A stretch of 64,000 bases of DNA from positions 7,752,501 through 7,816,500 of the forward strand of contig OX344755.2 in NCBI GenBank assembly GCA_947034885.2, read 5' to 3'. Positions within the stretch are counted from its first letter, which is position 1, and every line of letters starts with the position of its first letter. The notes below the pieces were generated by a model, which saw only the letters and a program-made list of their open reading frames with translations, made no database searches and was not told where the DNA came from. Source of the DNA: Thuidium tamariscinum. Taxonomy: Eukaryota; Streptophyta; Bryopsida; Hypnales; Thuidiaceae. Below, one piece after another: positions 1 to 10,412 of the stretch. The position numbers and the translations under genes were made by a program.

Positions 1-206
1 TAGCAAAGTTCATGCAACTGCAGATACAATCCCATGGTTGAGGAAACAAAGTTGACCTTGTAAACGTGAATGCGTCTTCTCCTAAGCTCTCATTAGACCT
101 GAGTATCTTAAAAAAATGAGTAATGCTTGTTATGCTTTTGGAATATATATTAGCTCCAAGTTTCTTTATCGTTTCCTCTTACTAACGATCGATCTGGCTT
201 CTCCAG

Positions 207-284
207 AGGTACCAGGAGCTCTTGGGAATTAGGTTGAGGAACAACATGTTTCAACAGGTACTTCGTGAATTACTCATCTAAACA
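207..284 (+). CDS. Possible terminal coding exon, unidentified gene
   Basis: A splice-acceptor-like run (cttctccag) ends at 206. An open frame follows, reading RYQELLGIRLRNNMFQQ and then a few more codons to a TAA near 282-284. A GT at 258 could be a donor, but the next acceptor-like site (tttcccag, 291-298) would leave an intron of only 41 bases, which is too short for a typical plant intron. A terminal exon that reads through is therefore simpler. I do not recognise the protein. The first 200 bases show no convincing upstream partner, so this could also be a gene relic or chance. The remainder of 1-807 holds nothing else I can support. Confidence 0.15.
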
Positions 285-807
285 AAGGACTTTCCCAGCT
301 TAATTACAATGCAATTCAGCCACTGGTCATCATCAGATTCCTCTTTGCTGCATTATTATTATTTGTCAATCTCGATTTCAAAGCAGCTCTACAGAAGAAG
401 CCCGAGCCTTCGTCACATTTGACAATCATATGTTTTTGAAGTTCTTCACATTGCTGAGCAATCTCTCATCAACGTCTAAACACTAGAATTGGATTGATCA
501 AAAATCAATCACCTTCTCTAAAACTCTAGAATTTAATTTTTTTTGTCTTTGTCTAACTTATTCATTGTAGATGCGAAGCATACATACGTACGTGTGTACA
601 ACGCCCCAAGGTTTTTTTTAATTCTGTTGAAATTCTTCTTGGAGCTTACGACGAGCTGGGCTATGGAGTCGCAACTGCAAAATCTAGGATGGCGCAGTAG
701 TTTAGGCATTTTTCACGCTCGGTACTGAAATCCAGTTTTGGCCTTAAGTTTGAGATGGCCAACAAATTTAACTTACAAAGCTTACATGTATGATTTTACT
801 ACACACT

Positions 808-1452
808 TTAACCCCTAAATGCCCAAGACAGCCAAATCTAGTGTTTGCAAAACTTTGAAGTTAAATAAAACCTAAGCAAGTTGCTATTTTTAGAAGTTTA
901 TGTTTTTGGAAACTTCTTTTTGAAGTCTAGTTTAAGCATCAGAAATCCAATCTTGAAAATGATTGATTATGATTGGGAATTGTGCAAGGGTTGTCCATTG
1001 CAATCTTGACTTTCCATAGTGTAGAAGGCTCTTGAAAATGACCCTCAAATACAATAGATCTTAAGAAAAAACCACATTCAAAATTCATTTAAAAAAAATG
1101 TAGAGTAGATTTTGAGATGATATAAATTGATTGGGGTTATGCAATCTAGGTCCTTTAACCTTATATTGTTTTGGTGAACAACTTTTTAGATTTGGCATGT
1201 GAATAGAAGATTGAAGGACTTTAAGTCACTTTTGTAATTTTAATACCTTCATGGATAAACATTATAATCTTTCAATCTATAAGTGATATTTTTGTGTTTT
1301 CTTTTCTTAAGTGATCTCTTGCATGTCTAGTTTGAATTTATATAGTTACATTCCAAAAAGAATTGATAAAGCTTATCAAAATGTTGGCTTCTTTTTCAAC
1401 ATAGAACAAATTCTTAGAAGCTTAGAAAAGGTCTTTGGCATTTAGGGGTTAA
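808..1452. mobile_element. Family N element N1, TTAA-CCCCTAAA ends
   Basis: Inverted termini are visible: TTAACCCCTAAATGCCCAAG at the left, and the reverse complement of the right end reads TTAACCCCTAAATGCCAAAG, one mismatch in 20. The 645-base interior is AT-rich and has no coding frame. This is a non-autonomous DNA transposon sharing its outermost 12 bases with families A and B. Confidence 0.75.
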
Positions 1453-1544
1453 TTTCCTTCACGTGACTTGTTATGAGACAAGGATTTCGAAGAGTTTGCT
1501 TGAGGGACAAATATGTTAAGAGCAATGATAGTGCACCAAGTGTA

Positions 1545-1700
1545 CAGATATTCCAAAATGTCCTAATTCTTGAAAAGACATGACCCCCCATGACCAAAGT
1601 AGTCACTAAAATGCTATGATTATTGGATCAATAGGTATATTTTTTGTTTCTACAATGAACAATGAAATCATCTATAAGACACTTTTAATGATCAATGTCC
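1545..1700 (+). repeat. Repeat Q copy 1
   Basis: This stretch resembles 63567-63690 near the other end of the window in the same orientation. Both carry a run close to CCAAAGTAGTCACTAAAATG, followed by TAGATCAATAGGTA-like sequence. No termini were resolved. Around it, 1453-2300 is AT-rich with nothing else supportable. Confidence 0.5.
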
Positions 1701-2299
1701 TTCAAGAGTTAAATAGAGTCAAATTAAAGAATGTATATACATTCTACATGGCCATGTAAGATATTTTCTTCCAAAATTGAACAAGTTAAAACCACTTTTT
1801 AAGAGTTTCTAGTTACTATTAAGCAATCTACATCCATTTATTGTTCTCTCAATATTATGAATGAAACTAAAACCATTAGGCCACAAAGTTCACGAGTCAC
1901 AGTTTCTTGATCATGACTCATAAAATTGGCAGCTATAATTGACTGAATGGCATGTCACCTCATCACCTTGTCACTCATAGCATATTTTATCATTACAACA
2001 GGGTTCCTTTTGAACTATGAATACGGGGCAATTAATATGGAAAGTAACTCATGTCAAGCTATCTTCTTAGATTCCTTGCATGCAGCGTCCTTTTCAATCA
2101 TCCATCATGGAAAAGTTGCGAATACAGGCACAAGAGCAGGGCATATTCATCGTTCCATTATTTTAGGAGACATTTCAAGCCCGCTAACGAATGTTGGACC
2201 TCAGTCTAGGAGAGGTAGGGTATAACATGCTCAAATGTCTGGAAGATTTAAGAAACCTCTGCTGCCCAGCATCTGCGAAAATCTGTCCTGAACGGCAAA

Positions 2300-4308
2300 T
2301 TTATAGTAATGGCAGATAGGTCAGGAGTATTACCAAAAGTATTGTAATCTCTGTCAGACTTGGGTGAAATGGATTATTCCAGTGTTCGAAGTCCGTATCA
2401 GCCTACCAATCCAAATTCAATCTAACAACTCATTCTTTGGAACTGTGATTTTTCATCATTTAATTTGCAGTACGCTCTGACTGCGACCGCATACGGGGTT
2501 GCTGCTGCGACCGTTTTTCTGTAACTGTAGACTGCTGAAGCAGCGCTGAGCACTTAACTTGCATGGTGACCTCGTTCCCAAATTATTGACCAACAGCCCT
2601 AAAGCGCAGAGCATCCTGCATGTGATGGTACATAAAGTCAGTACAAAACATTACCGGTAGTCAGAATTCAGAAATAGTGAACCCCTGCAAGGATCATATA
2701 TGGACTGCGGTCACCTTCATAAAAGTCAGGTCAGTCTTTTTCAAGGCGACACACAGTTGATGCCGCGACCTTTAACTTCTCTAAAACGATGCGAGCTTCA
2801 CAGAGACGATGGCAAGTCACCTCGTTGGCAACATGCACGTTTCGCAGTCCTTCGATTTCCTCCTCCCATGATTCGAGTATTTTTTTATGAACTCTGATTG
2901 GTTGATCAAGGACGTCATTCCGCAGAAAAGATGAGTTATTGTCTTTAGCTGAACTCTGTTCATGACCTCAAGAATGACTGAAATTGTGGTTTACTTCGTT
3001 TTGTAGATTGAATTAGAGAAACATAATGCGTATGAAACAGGCTAGGACTTCTGAAGTTTAGTTTCCATTTCGTTTTATTGTGGGCATGCATGTCTGCCAA
3101 GCCTGGCATTGGGTTTTCCTGTTGACAGCGGCTATTCTAACCAAAAAGTAGCAACATATATCAGAACCAATTGATTATTCTCGATTCACAGTGTTAAAGA
3201 AGGATACTGCAAAATTCCCTCCTCAAACGCAGTGGATGCATCCAGAAAGTGAGCTTTCCCAGTCTCCAGTAATCCCAAGACCTGTTCACAAGGTGGCCAT
3301 GGAAATACAAAGGAGTTAGCCGTACTACCTGTTAGTCGTGCCAGTACGTCATGTTATTCAATAACAGGATCTTCGAGATACCAAAGGGTCGATATAATTG
3401 ATAATATAAACCCAAACAGGCAGATACAGTATTGAGGACATCATAGAGACAATCGGTCGTCACGTTGTAACCTCGTGAGTAAGGAAAAAGTAATGGACAT
3501 CTTAGACGCTGTCAAACACTCCTGCACGGGAGTTTCGTTTCATTTGTTTAAAAAAAAAAAAAAAACAAACTCCTGCACGTGGTTGAATGTACAGTACAAT
3601 TCACTTAGATGCAGCAAGAGAAATAATAAAGTATCGGATCCTATTTGTAGGCTTGAGAGTTTAGGTGAACCTCGGAGGTGAAATTATCCCTTCTCTGGCG
3701 GATCTGCCGAATTTCGTCCTCCATAGTCTTCGACGGAGTTGCTTCATCTCTCGGTTCATCTTCTCCGTTGTCAAAACTACCTTTCTGCAAGCTATCATTC
3801 TTTAGACAGCGCTTCTTGCGTACCATTTCTGAGTTTCCATTAGACATATCACTTTCCGTTGAATCGGGCCTTATCTTTCCTTTGCAGGTATCAGAAGCAA
3901 CAAAGCATTTCGGCTGCATGAGCAGTGCTCAAGTGAAGTGAAATTCAGGTTCATGGATTAGGTCTGCACATAGCGCAAGAGCAATTTAAGGCAGAGAAAT
4001 TAATTTCACAGCTTATACGGGAACTGGCTAACGCAAATCATTGGCATCACGAATTCATGCTCGCACTAGAAGCTTTCTAAAGGAAACTTAACCTTGTGCG
4101 ACTCGATTTTTCAGTTCGGCATCTGAAATTTCTTACAAGTGTTACTTTACAAGCTGTAAAAGTCTCTCATGTCGTTATACGGATATACATATATATGAAC
4201 ATTGCAAACGAAAAAAGGCTAATCAAAAACAAAATGAACAGAGGACGGACTAAGTCATGTGGGACAGTTTCTGTCTCGCATTCCCAATGACTGAGCTCTC
4301 CCTCAGAT
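2300..4308. other. Low-copy island with possible exon fragments
   Basis: This stretch is less AT-rich than the transposon-filled remainder and shows no match to the repeat families. On the plus strand a frame open from about 3153 to a TAG at 3317-3319 reads KFPPQTQWMHPESE and so on, with an acceptor-like run (gattcacag) ending at 3191. It looks protein-like but has no ATG, no clear donor and no recognisable family. A short poly-A run lies near 3550. It may be an unannotated gene or a decayed one. Confidence 0.3.
3641..3919 (-). CDS. Hypothetical polar ORF or exon, 92 codons
   Basis: The minus-strand frame is rich in Ser, Asp, Glu, Lys and Asn, which is typical of a disordered region. Near the C-terminal end it contains MEDEIRQIRQRRDN, which could be a short helix. 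An acceptor-like catgcag lies just inside the ATG, so this may be an internal exon starting at the codons for PKCFVASD. The plus strand also has an 87-codon frame here (3678-3941) but with a less natural composition. No domain is recognised. The neighbouring minus-strand features at 4309-5914 make the minus strand the likelier sense, but this is inference. Confidence 0.25.
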   Translation of the reverse strand: MQPKCFVASDTCKGKIRPDSTESDMSNGNSEMVRKKRCLKNDSLQKGSFDNGEDEPRDEATPSKTMEDEIRQIRQRRDNFTSEVHLNSQAYK

Positions 4309-4551
4309 TTAATCAAGTAAAATAAAAAAACAGGATATACAAGTATGGATACGTTGTTCGAAACTGAGTATTAGCTGCTGGATTCCACGGAAACGGTGTT
4401 TGTAGTGATCCTGAAAGCGTTCAAGATTCCACACCTCTTTCTGAAAGAGATGAACCAGCTGGCGAGGCCAAATATCATAGCCAAAGCGTCCTCCACTGCC
4501 GCTGATATTTTCGCTCCCCATGCAGCTTGGTGCAGACGTGTGCACTACCAT
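4309..4551 (-). CDS. Hypothetical 80-residue ORF
   Basis: The frame has an ATG start and a TGA or TAA-bounded end, and contains VWNLERFQDHYKHRFRGIQQ in its middle and a hydrophobic tail (CISCFFILLD). It lies downstream, in the minus-strand sense, of the tandem membrane microprotein cluster at 4860-5914, but no clear homology to those units was seen. No family is recognised. An overlapping plus-strand frame (4396-4614) is treated as a shadow. Confidence is low because an 80-codon frame can occur by chance in this moderately GC-containing stretch. Confidence 0.25.
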   Translation of the reverse strand: MVVHTSAPSCMGSENISGSGGRFGYDIWPRQLVHLFQKEVWNLERFQDHYKHRFRGIQQLILSFEQRIHTCISCFFILLD

Positions 4552-5089
4552 ATAACTCTTGGATGTGAATGTGAACGATGTGAATGGCGGGAATATTCTG
4601 ATCCAGAATATTAAAGTCCAAAGTCTGTCGTGCCGGGCCTTGTTAAGCTGCAGAAACTACGGAACGAGAAAGAGACAGTTGCAAAAATGATTTACAAAGC
4701 AATTTTCAGAGAAATCTCGCGAGGTTGAGATAAATAACGTGATTCTTCAGCGAAAGTATCAGGAGAAACGTAGTCTACGTTCAGAAGCATGCATTACCTC
4801 TTGTTAATACTGTCTCACTCCTGCTACGACTGAAGATTATTTCGAATCCAAATCTCCTTTTCTTGAGTTACACATGCATTGTCGACATGCCGGTGCTGAA
4901 AGAAGCCGAATCGCTGGAGTCTTCAAAAATGCTGTGCTGTCGCTTTCTGGTTTCACTGCTTTATACTATTGATCTCCTCTGGACCTTCCTCATCACTCGC
5001 AGTCTTTTTAACATATGAGATTTTTTATTTTATTTTAAACTACCGCAAACTAACTATATGCTGAACTAGGATTCACAGTCTACAACTAA

Positions 5090-5227
5090 TTAGTGTGTAG
5101 GATTAAGCGGGAAGAAAATCATGAACCACACTACCAAGAGCAGCAGAATCACAATCCATAGTATCACAATGTAATCCAGGTCCTCGACTACTTCCATTCT
5201 ACGATCCCAAATCGATCTAAAATTCAT
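5090..5227 (-). CDS. Single-pass membrane microprotein, unit 1 (45 aa)
   Basis: The frame starts at the ATG ending at 5227 and stops with TAA at 5090. It encodes a charged N-terminus (MNFRSIWDRRMEVVEDLD) followed by about 20 strongly hydrophobic residues (IVILWIVILLLLVVWFMIFF) and a short tail, PLNPTH. The expected product is a tail-anchored or single-pass membrane microprotein. In the same frame, 13 codons upstream (5264-5266), lies an ATG-GAT matching the starts of units 2 and 3, but it is followed at once by TAG. This copy may therefore be a relic translated only from the internal ATG. An AATAAA-like run lies about 55-65 bases past the stop on the minus strand, supporting this orientation. 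Its 3' flank (4862-5060) is duplicated at 5290-5470. No known family is recognised. Confidence 0.4.
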   Translation of the reverse strand: MNFRSIWDRRMEVVEDLDYIVILWIVILLLLVVWFMIFFPLNPTH

Positions 5228-5539
5228 CTTGAACCTCTGAAACGCCGTCTCTCCCAGCTAATCCATGTAATTCTTCTATTCTGAAAGTATCCTGAGAGTT
5301 TATACATGGAGTGCCGACACGCCGGTTCAATGAGAAAGCCGAATCGCTAATTTCTAAAGGAATGTGGTGTCTCTTGCAGGTTTCACGGATTCTATACTAT
5401 TGATCTCAACGTTCGTAGGCCTTTGATCATATTGTAGAAAGAATGAAAGTCTAATTCTACCGCAAACTAACTCTATGCGAAGCAAATTAAGCCCTGGAAT
5501 CCTGCTCGGTACAAATAAGAGCCAATTAATATTCAACGG

Positions 5540-5656
5540 TCTAGCATTCCAAGAGAAGCAGAGCCACAATGTAGATAAAATGCAACACGGTCTACGATGT
5601 CAGTATTGAAGGCACGTACGATGCAAGAAAGATTCAATTCCCGGGATACAATCCAT
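5540..5656 (-). pseudogene. Degenerate membrane microprotein, unit 2
   Basis: The ATG-GAT at 5656-5651 is preceded by the same CGCG context as unit 3. The frame soon stops (MDCIPGIESFLHRTCLQY, then TGA). Further on, sequence matching the membrane segment of units 1 and 3 survives in another frame (FIYIVALLLLE). The downstream flank (5290-5470), including a block near GCGATTCGGCTT and an AACTAACTCTATGC-like block, matches the flank of unit 1. This is best read as a tandem copy broken by a frameshift and stops. Confidence 0.45.
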
Positions 5657-5767
5657 CGCGACTTTAGAAACCTAAACTCAAGGATTGCAAATGAAGGTAA
5701 AAGAGGTTCTCGGACAGTCTCTTGCCTGATTACTTACCTGAATCTATTAAGCCGCCGTGAATCAACA

Positions 5768-5914
5768 CTAAATTATCTGGAGTGTGTTAAGGCATATAAT
5801 CAGAACGAGAAGCAGAATCAAAACGAGGATCAACAGCATTAATTTCATCGTGTCGCAGCCTTCTATCTCAAGAATAGTGTCTTCCTCGTCTGCAAATACA
5901 AAATGATGATCCAT
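5768..5914 (-). CDS. Single-pass membrane microprotein, unit 3 (48 aa)
   Basis: This is the only intact member of a three-unit tandem cluster. The ATG ends at 5914 and the TAG stop is at 5768-5770. The product has an acidic N-terminus (MDHHFVFADEEDTILEIEG, residues 1-19), a hydrophobic span at about residues 24-42 (KLMLLILVLILLLVLIICL) and a short tail, NTLQII. One membrane helix is predicted; there is no obvious cleavable signal peptide because the acidic region comes first. The 5' side (5915-5950 on the minus strand) is pyrimidine-rich, as in many plant leaders; no TATA box was seen. The plus strand has an 81-codon frame (5597-5842) rich in Asn, Gln and Glu, which is the expected antisense of leucine codons. 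Function is unknown. Confidence 0.5.
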   Translation of the reverse strand: MDHHFVFADEEDTILEIEGCDTMKLMLLILVLILLLVLIICLNTLQII

Positions 5915-5949
5915 CGCGACGGAGAGATGGAAATGGAAATGAGCAAGTA

Positions 5950-7196
5950 AAGACTAGCTGGGCGAGACGAAATGGGTTAGGTTATTTGTTCAGACTGAGA
6001 GGCTAAATCACTAGTAAGTGCATAATTAGACTACAGTAGTAAGTTTCCACAGGTTTTTTGTTTAGGGTAGGAGGGGATTGCAGGAAAAAAATATGTCGAC
6101 GAGGAAGAGAGGAGGCGCATTTTTTTTACTCAATCCCTGACAACAAGGGCCAACGTAAACTATTGGCATGAAATCAACAAAGCAGATGAAAATTGGAGAT
6201 GAATGTCAGATGTTGGATGAAAAGGTCACGATGCCCAATTATGCAAGCAAGCCATGCATAATCAAGCATTACAACCTAAGTTAGTTGCATAATAGAATTC
6301 ACCCGGACATTCAAGAGAAGATTTCTTTGGAGTGGTTTACAATAAATTTATGACAATAGAATGAAAAAATCATCTCTTGTATTTTGGAAGTCATTAAAAT
6401 TATTGATAATGAGTCTTTAGCATAGTCTTTCTATGATTTACAATTGAGGACCTATTGTATGTCTTCAAACTGACATAAATGAGTATTAAATAGTGGTTTG
6501 ATCTTTAGTTATAAAAAAATTGACAAGGACAACATAATTCTAAAAACAACAAGATGGTGTTTATTCATGGCAACATGGTATTGAACACTTCCTCTCAAAC
6601 TTTCAATCACATTGTATCTAGAATAAAAGTCTTCACAATTGTCTTCATGTCAAACATTAGAGAATTTGAACTCTCAATAAGGCTGCTAAGAAGTGCTAGA
6701 AGAGGCCTCTAGATTATATTTGATTTAGCCACACAATAGTTTTTTCCTATTGTTGCCTATTGTTTGTACATCCAATTATTAAAGCATTCATTTACAAGTA
6801 TTTGTAGTTAAATGGAAGACAAAAGCAACAGATATCCTTCTTTTTTAATCACAAAATAGGAAACGCAAATAGACTATTTGTTAATCCCAATATTCATTCA
6901 AGGTGAATATCTTTTTTTGTCAAAGATTTCATTCTTTTAGTAGCTTAGCAAGGCTTTAGAGATAGATAAAGTTATCAAATCCTAGCAACCTAAACTAGAT
7001 AGTCTAAAATTTCTCTAATATAGAACAAAAACAAATTTCAATGCGATGCAACAATTCCAATTAGGTTTCATCAAAAAAATGTTTCAATGTTATTAGGATT
7101 TATTAAAAAAAAATGTAAAATATGGATGGATGAAACTGAAATAGATGAAGTTGTGACATATTTACATTTAGTAGGAGCTTTTAAGACATTAGAAGA
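5950..7196. other. Unassigned AT-rich spacer
   Basis: No gene, paired termini or match to the other families was seen here. Composition shifts from the low-copy island to transposon-like AT-rich DNA at about 6300. Confidence 0.5.
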
Positions 7197-7546
7197 GATT
7201 TGAAGGCATTAGAAGCCCATGAGTTATTTTGAGTTCCCAAACTATAGGAACATGCTCGGAATGTGACACATCAATGGTTTGATGTAGCTAAACAAATGCC
7301 ACATCAAAATATTTTATTTTATTTTTAAATTTTTAATTATTTTTTAAATATTGTTTTTTATTAAAAAAATATTATTTTTAATTCAATTTTAGATTTCTTA
7401 ACACTTTTTAGAGCTTTTGAAAAAAAAATTCAAAAATCCCAAAAATTCAGCCAATAGGGCTAATCTACAATTTCTGATAATACAAAGAACTAATTAGGGA
7501 ATAGTCCTAAAATAAGCTTCTATTGCCTTCAAAATCCCTTCTCATG
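7197..7546. mobile_element. Family F element F1
   Basis: The left end reads CATTAGAAGAGATTTGAAGG. The reverse complement of the right end reads CATGAGAAGGGATTTTGAAG, the same end with small changes. The interior is a long A/T run, as in other F copies. The ACGTGG hairpin of the family is decayed here. Confidence 0.6.
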
Positions 7547-7734
7547 CCTATATCTCTTACATTAAATACAAATTACATGACAATTTCATCAATTATGAAT
7601 TCATTTGGACAATTTTTTTTCATTTATTCTTACTAAATTCTAATAACCTCCAAACATCTTCTCAATGAAACCTTACAATTTGATGAGACCTATTTGGTGT
7701 TGTTGCATTGCAATAGATAAAGCAATAATTAACA

Positions 7735-7883
7735 TAACTTAGCCTATAATACATACAATTCTAGACATGCCTATTGCATTTCCAGAACTTCTTGTATGCA
7801 TGTGTCTTGCAAAATGTACATCCCAAGAAGAATTAGGAGTGCGTTAGGCTTGTTCATAATTGTATGTGTCATAGGCTAAGTTA
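7735..7883. mobile_element. Small MITE, family P copy 1
   Basis: The inverted ends TAACTTAGCCTATAATACAT and, reverse-complemented, TAACTTAGCCTATGACACAT give about 26 paired bases with three mismatches in a 149-base element. The right half resembles 42918-43041. Confidence 0.65.
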
Positions 7884-8379
7884 CTTTATGCTCTGTTCTA
7901 ATCATATGATAAAAATAAGCAATGGTGGTATTATAGGATTGTAGCACTAACTTACATTTTACATAAGTACTATTCAAACATCCTCACATTTACTATGAAT
8001 GTAGCTTTTGTCAATGCTAACTCTCTTGGCCGTAAATTCAATTGTTTGCAGGTAATAAATTAAAAAATCCCTTGATCACCAACAAAAATTGGAGATAGAT
8101 ACAAGGTGTATACACCGAAAATCACATCCTACTTAAAACTACCATCATCAACATGTATACATCTCTAAAGTCAATATATATGCAAGACATTTGAGTTATT
8201 TGTAAAGTCCCCCCCCCCACTTTAGCATGACTTTTTTTGAAGTTGAGAAGGCAACTATAGTTGAAGTGTCAAACTTTTTTGCAAAATACTTATGTCACAC
8301 AACTTCAAAAGTGGGGAACAAACTTTTTTAAGCACCATTTTGATGGAAAAATAAGTTTCATACCCACTTTTATTTTGGC

Positions 8380-8660
8380 TTTTAAAACTCAACTCGCTTT
8401 TTCATAAAACTCATGGGTTTAAACCCCGGTTTAGTGTACTTTACAAATAACTCAATTGAAGAGACAATTTTAGAACCACTACTTAAACAAACTTTGACCC
8501 ATTGTAACTTTTCCTTACGGTATCCAAATGCCACGTTCTTTGGTGCATTGGAACCTCCTTTCATTTGCAAATAAAAAAATACAAAAGTTTGACCAGTCTA
8601 ATAATAGTAACTATGCACAACTGGTCGCCAAAAGTGGCAGTTTACCCCCACGAATGGGGA
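8380..8660 (-). repeat. Family I copy, ends not resolved
   Basis: It shares the family core near TTCTTTGGTGCATTGGAACC (8536-8555) and the following CATTTGC block with 35613-35896, 55120-55370, 58189-58470 and 63079-63326. Clear termini are not visible in this copy. A poly-C tract lies just upstream at about 8209-8219. Confidence 0.5.
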
Positions 8661-8998
8661 TGGCGGGTGGCGTCCTTTGATTCCATGAGTACAGTGAGAA
8701 AGATAATTTAAGTTTTACTCATATTTCAATGCAGGTGAAAACATGATCAAACCCCACCAGTCAACTTTCTGATATTCTCATTGATTTCTTCATAGACTTC
8801 TCGGTCTATGATTTCGTCTCTCAAGTACATTCTATCAATTTGTCAATATTGTTGATCTTTTCTTTTTTCTTTTTTTTTCTTCCCTCTCGGCCTGTTGCAT
8901 TCGTTGCATTTTCAACACCTGACAATGACAGAATATTTGTCTGTACTTCGGGGAACTTCCAGCCTGCTGACGAATTATGGTATGAGATGGAAGGAGGC

Positions 8999-9058
8999 GA
9001 TGAAAACTGTCCAAGAGGATGAAAACTGTCTCCCAAGGGATGAAAACTGTCGACTGGT
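8999..9058 (+). repeat. Short tandem repeat, three GATGAAAACTGTC units
   Basis: Three units about 19-21 bases apart start near 8999, 9018 and 9039, each beginning GATGAAAACTGTC. Confidence 0.8.
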
Positions 9059-9181
9059 CATCTTCATCGTCCCATCGTGGGGCTCCTCTTCCCTGGCAAA
9101 AAGAAAGAAACGGCTGTACTGTTACGAAACAGGAAGAGCTAGAGTACGATACTAGCTGGACCTGCTTCCATCCCCGGTCCC

Positions 9182-9208
9182 CCGCACCGCCCCCGCCCCC
9201 GCCCCCGC
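9182..9208 (+). repeat. CCGCCC simple repeat
   Basis: This is a run of (CCGCCC)n type, strikingly GC-rich for this window. Confidence 0.8.
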
Positions 9209-9584
9209 CAACTGCAGATCACGCGCGGGGCTGTTTAAATTTTCGTGAATGTCACGATTCAATGACGTTTTTGTTCAGTCACAAATCGATCTAGGTTGCG
9301 TTCAAATTTTCCATTCATTTGCCGTTGTTTTACTTAATTCGTTCAATTTTGAGCTAATTCCGCCTTTAATTTTGCTTTTTGCGTCAGAACTCAAGGTATG
9401 GTTGAATTGAACGTGAGTGCGGTATCGGGTAGGAGGTAGGAGAACTCTCGATCAGTTCTTGAAAGTTTCGGAGGATTCATCATGAATTTGATGATGGTAC
9501 TTTGTGAAGCCTGCTGGAAGAGGATCTCGACTTAATGGCCGGCGCTGTTCTGAATCTCACAGGACTAATTTAAGTAGCGATGAT

Positions 9585-10225
9585 ATGTCTGCAGTTCAAT
9601 GTGCAGCATGTCAGAACGAGACCAGCGGTAAGTACAGTTCTTTCTTTTGGTTCTTCGTTCTGGCTAAGTGAGTGTGATCGATCGGCCGATCTGCTTATGA
9701 CTTGCTGTTCTTAGGTGGTGATATTGAATTGAACTGGTGATCTTTGAAACAATTTGCTGAGTGCTGTAGGTCATAAGCGTGGAGTTTGTATGGAGAGGTT
9801 AATGAATTTTGAATATGTAGAGGGCGAGTGTGACACCAGTTACTTCTAGGTCTAGCTCGAGTCATTTCAAGAGTGGCCTCATTTTCGATTCTGTGGCATG
9901 AAATATGTTTCTATGAGTTTCTTGATTTGTGATTGTGCAGCTCAACATTGCAGGTCCCTCAATAGGATGCAAGAATTAAAAATGTTGGATTGTTGATGTT
10001 CTGAAGTTTCGAGTAATTGATGTAGGTTTTTTAGGGGTGACTTTGATTGTTTTGGGCTGACTCGAAGCAATTTTTTGCAGAGTAGATTATTGTCCGAGAA
10101 TTCTCTAATTAATGTGCTCATGTCTCAGCTGAACGGGGCTGGCAAATAGTCGCACATCTTCACCAGCCCATGACCCTGGAGGTCCCCGGCGCGCGATGCT
10201 CTTGTAGAGTTGGAGAAACTCTCAG
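9585..10225 (+). CDS. Candidate two-exon 5' part of an unidentified gene
   Basis: Exon 1 (9585-9627) starts MSAVQCAACQNETS and ends at a strong donor (gtaagtac at 9628). An acceptor (tgtctcag, ending at 10128) opens exon 2 (10129-10225), which continues in frame for 32 codons (AERGWQIVAHLHQPMTLEV, then PGARCSCRVGETL) to a further donor, gtatgc. The phases match: one base left from exon 1 joins two bases of exon 2 to give Ala. The cysteine pattern (CxxC, then CxC) hints at a metal-binding fold, but I recognise no family. Continuation is uncertain: an acceptor at 10334 keeps an open frame to a TGA at 10558, but that stretch overlaps the S6e relic in a different frame. It could be a live short gene or the front of a broken one. 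Confidence 0.35.
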
Positions 10226-10412
10226 GTATGCAACTTTACTACTTACATATGATCCAGCATATCAATTGAAGATGATAAGTCCCAAAGTCTGAGTAAGAGA
10301 ATGGGAAATCTTCAGCAAATTGTTGATTCTTCAGTTCGACAAGAGTGAAGCCAAATTTCGTATTGTTTATCATTGTTGTTGTACATCTTACTTGGCTATA
10401 TTCCTTTGGTAG

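Larger units (their letters stand above)
4862..5914 (-). repeat. Three-unit tandem duplication carrying the microproteins
   Basis: The block 4862-5060 resembles 5290-5470: both contain GCCGAATCGCT, then TATACTATTGATCTC, then CCGCAAACTAACT. The coding parts of units 1, 2 and 3 align through the GATTCTGCTGCTCTT-like membrane segment. The repeat spacing is about 430 bases between units 1 and 2. The copies are well diverged, so the duplication is not recent. Confidence 0.6.
8661..9584 (+). promoter_or_regulatory. GC-rich leader-like region upstream of a candidate gene
   Basis: The stretch leaves the AT-rich background and includes a CCGCCC-type simple run (9182-9208) and three near-copies of GATGAAAACTGTC (8999-9050). 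From 9290 to 9584 it reads like a plant 5' leader leading to an ATG at 9585. No firm TATA box was identified. The overlapping frames in 8821-9294 are not judged to be real genes. Confidence 0.3.

Noticed and set aside
1947-2225. 92-codon plus-strand frame
   Set aside because: Its N-terminal third is in AT-rich DNA with chance-like composition, with no splice or start context and no recognisable domain.
3678-3941. 87-codon plus-strand frame
   Set aside because: It is antisense to the more protein-like minus-strand frame at 3641-3919 and is rich in Ser, Leu and Phe, as expected from the complement of Glu and Lys codons.
5354-5569. 71-codon minus-strand frame over unit 2
   Set aside because: It is in a frame different from the membrane segment shared by the units and has no counterpart in units 1 or 3.
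5597-5842. 81-codon plus-strand frame
   Set aside because: It is the antisense of the membrane microprotein units. Its Asn and Gln run is the complement of leucine and isoleucine codons. It is not excluded absolutely; strand-specific RNA would decide.
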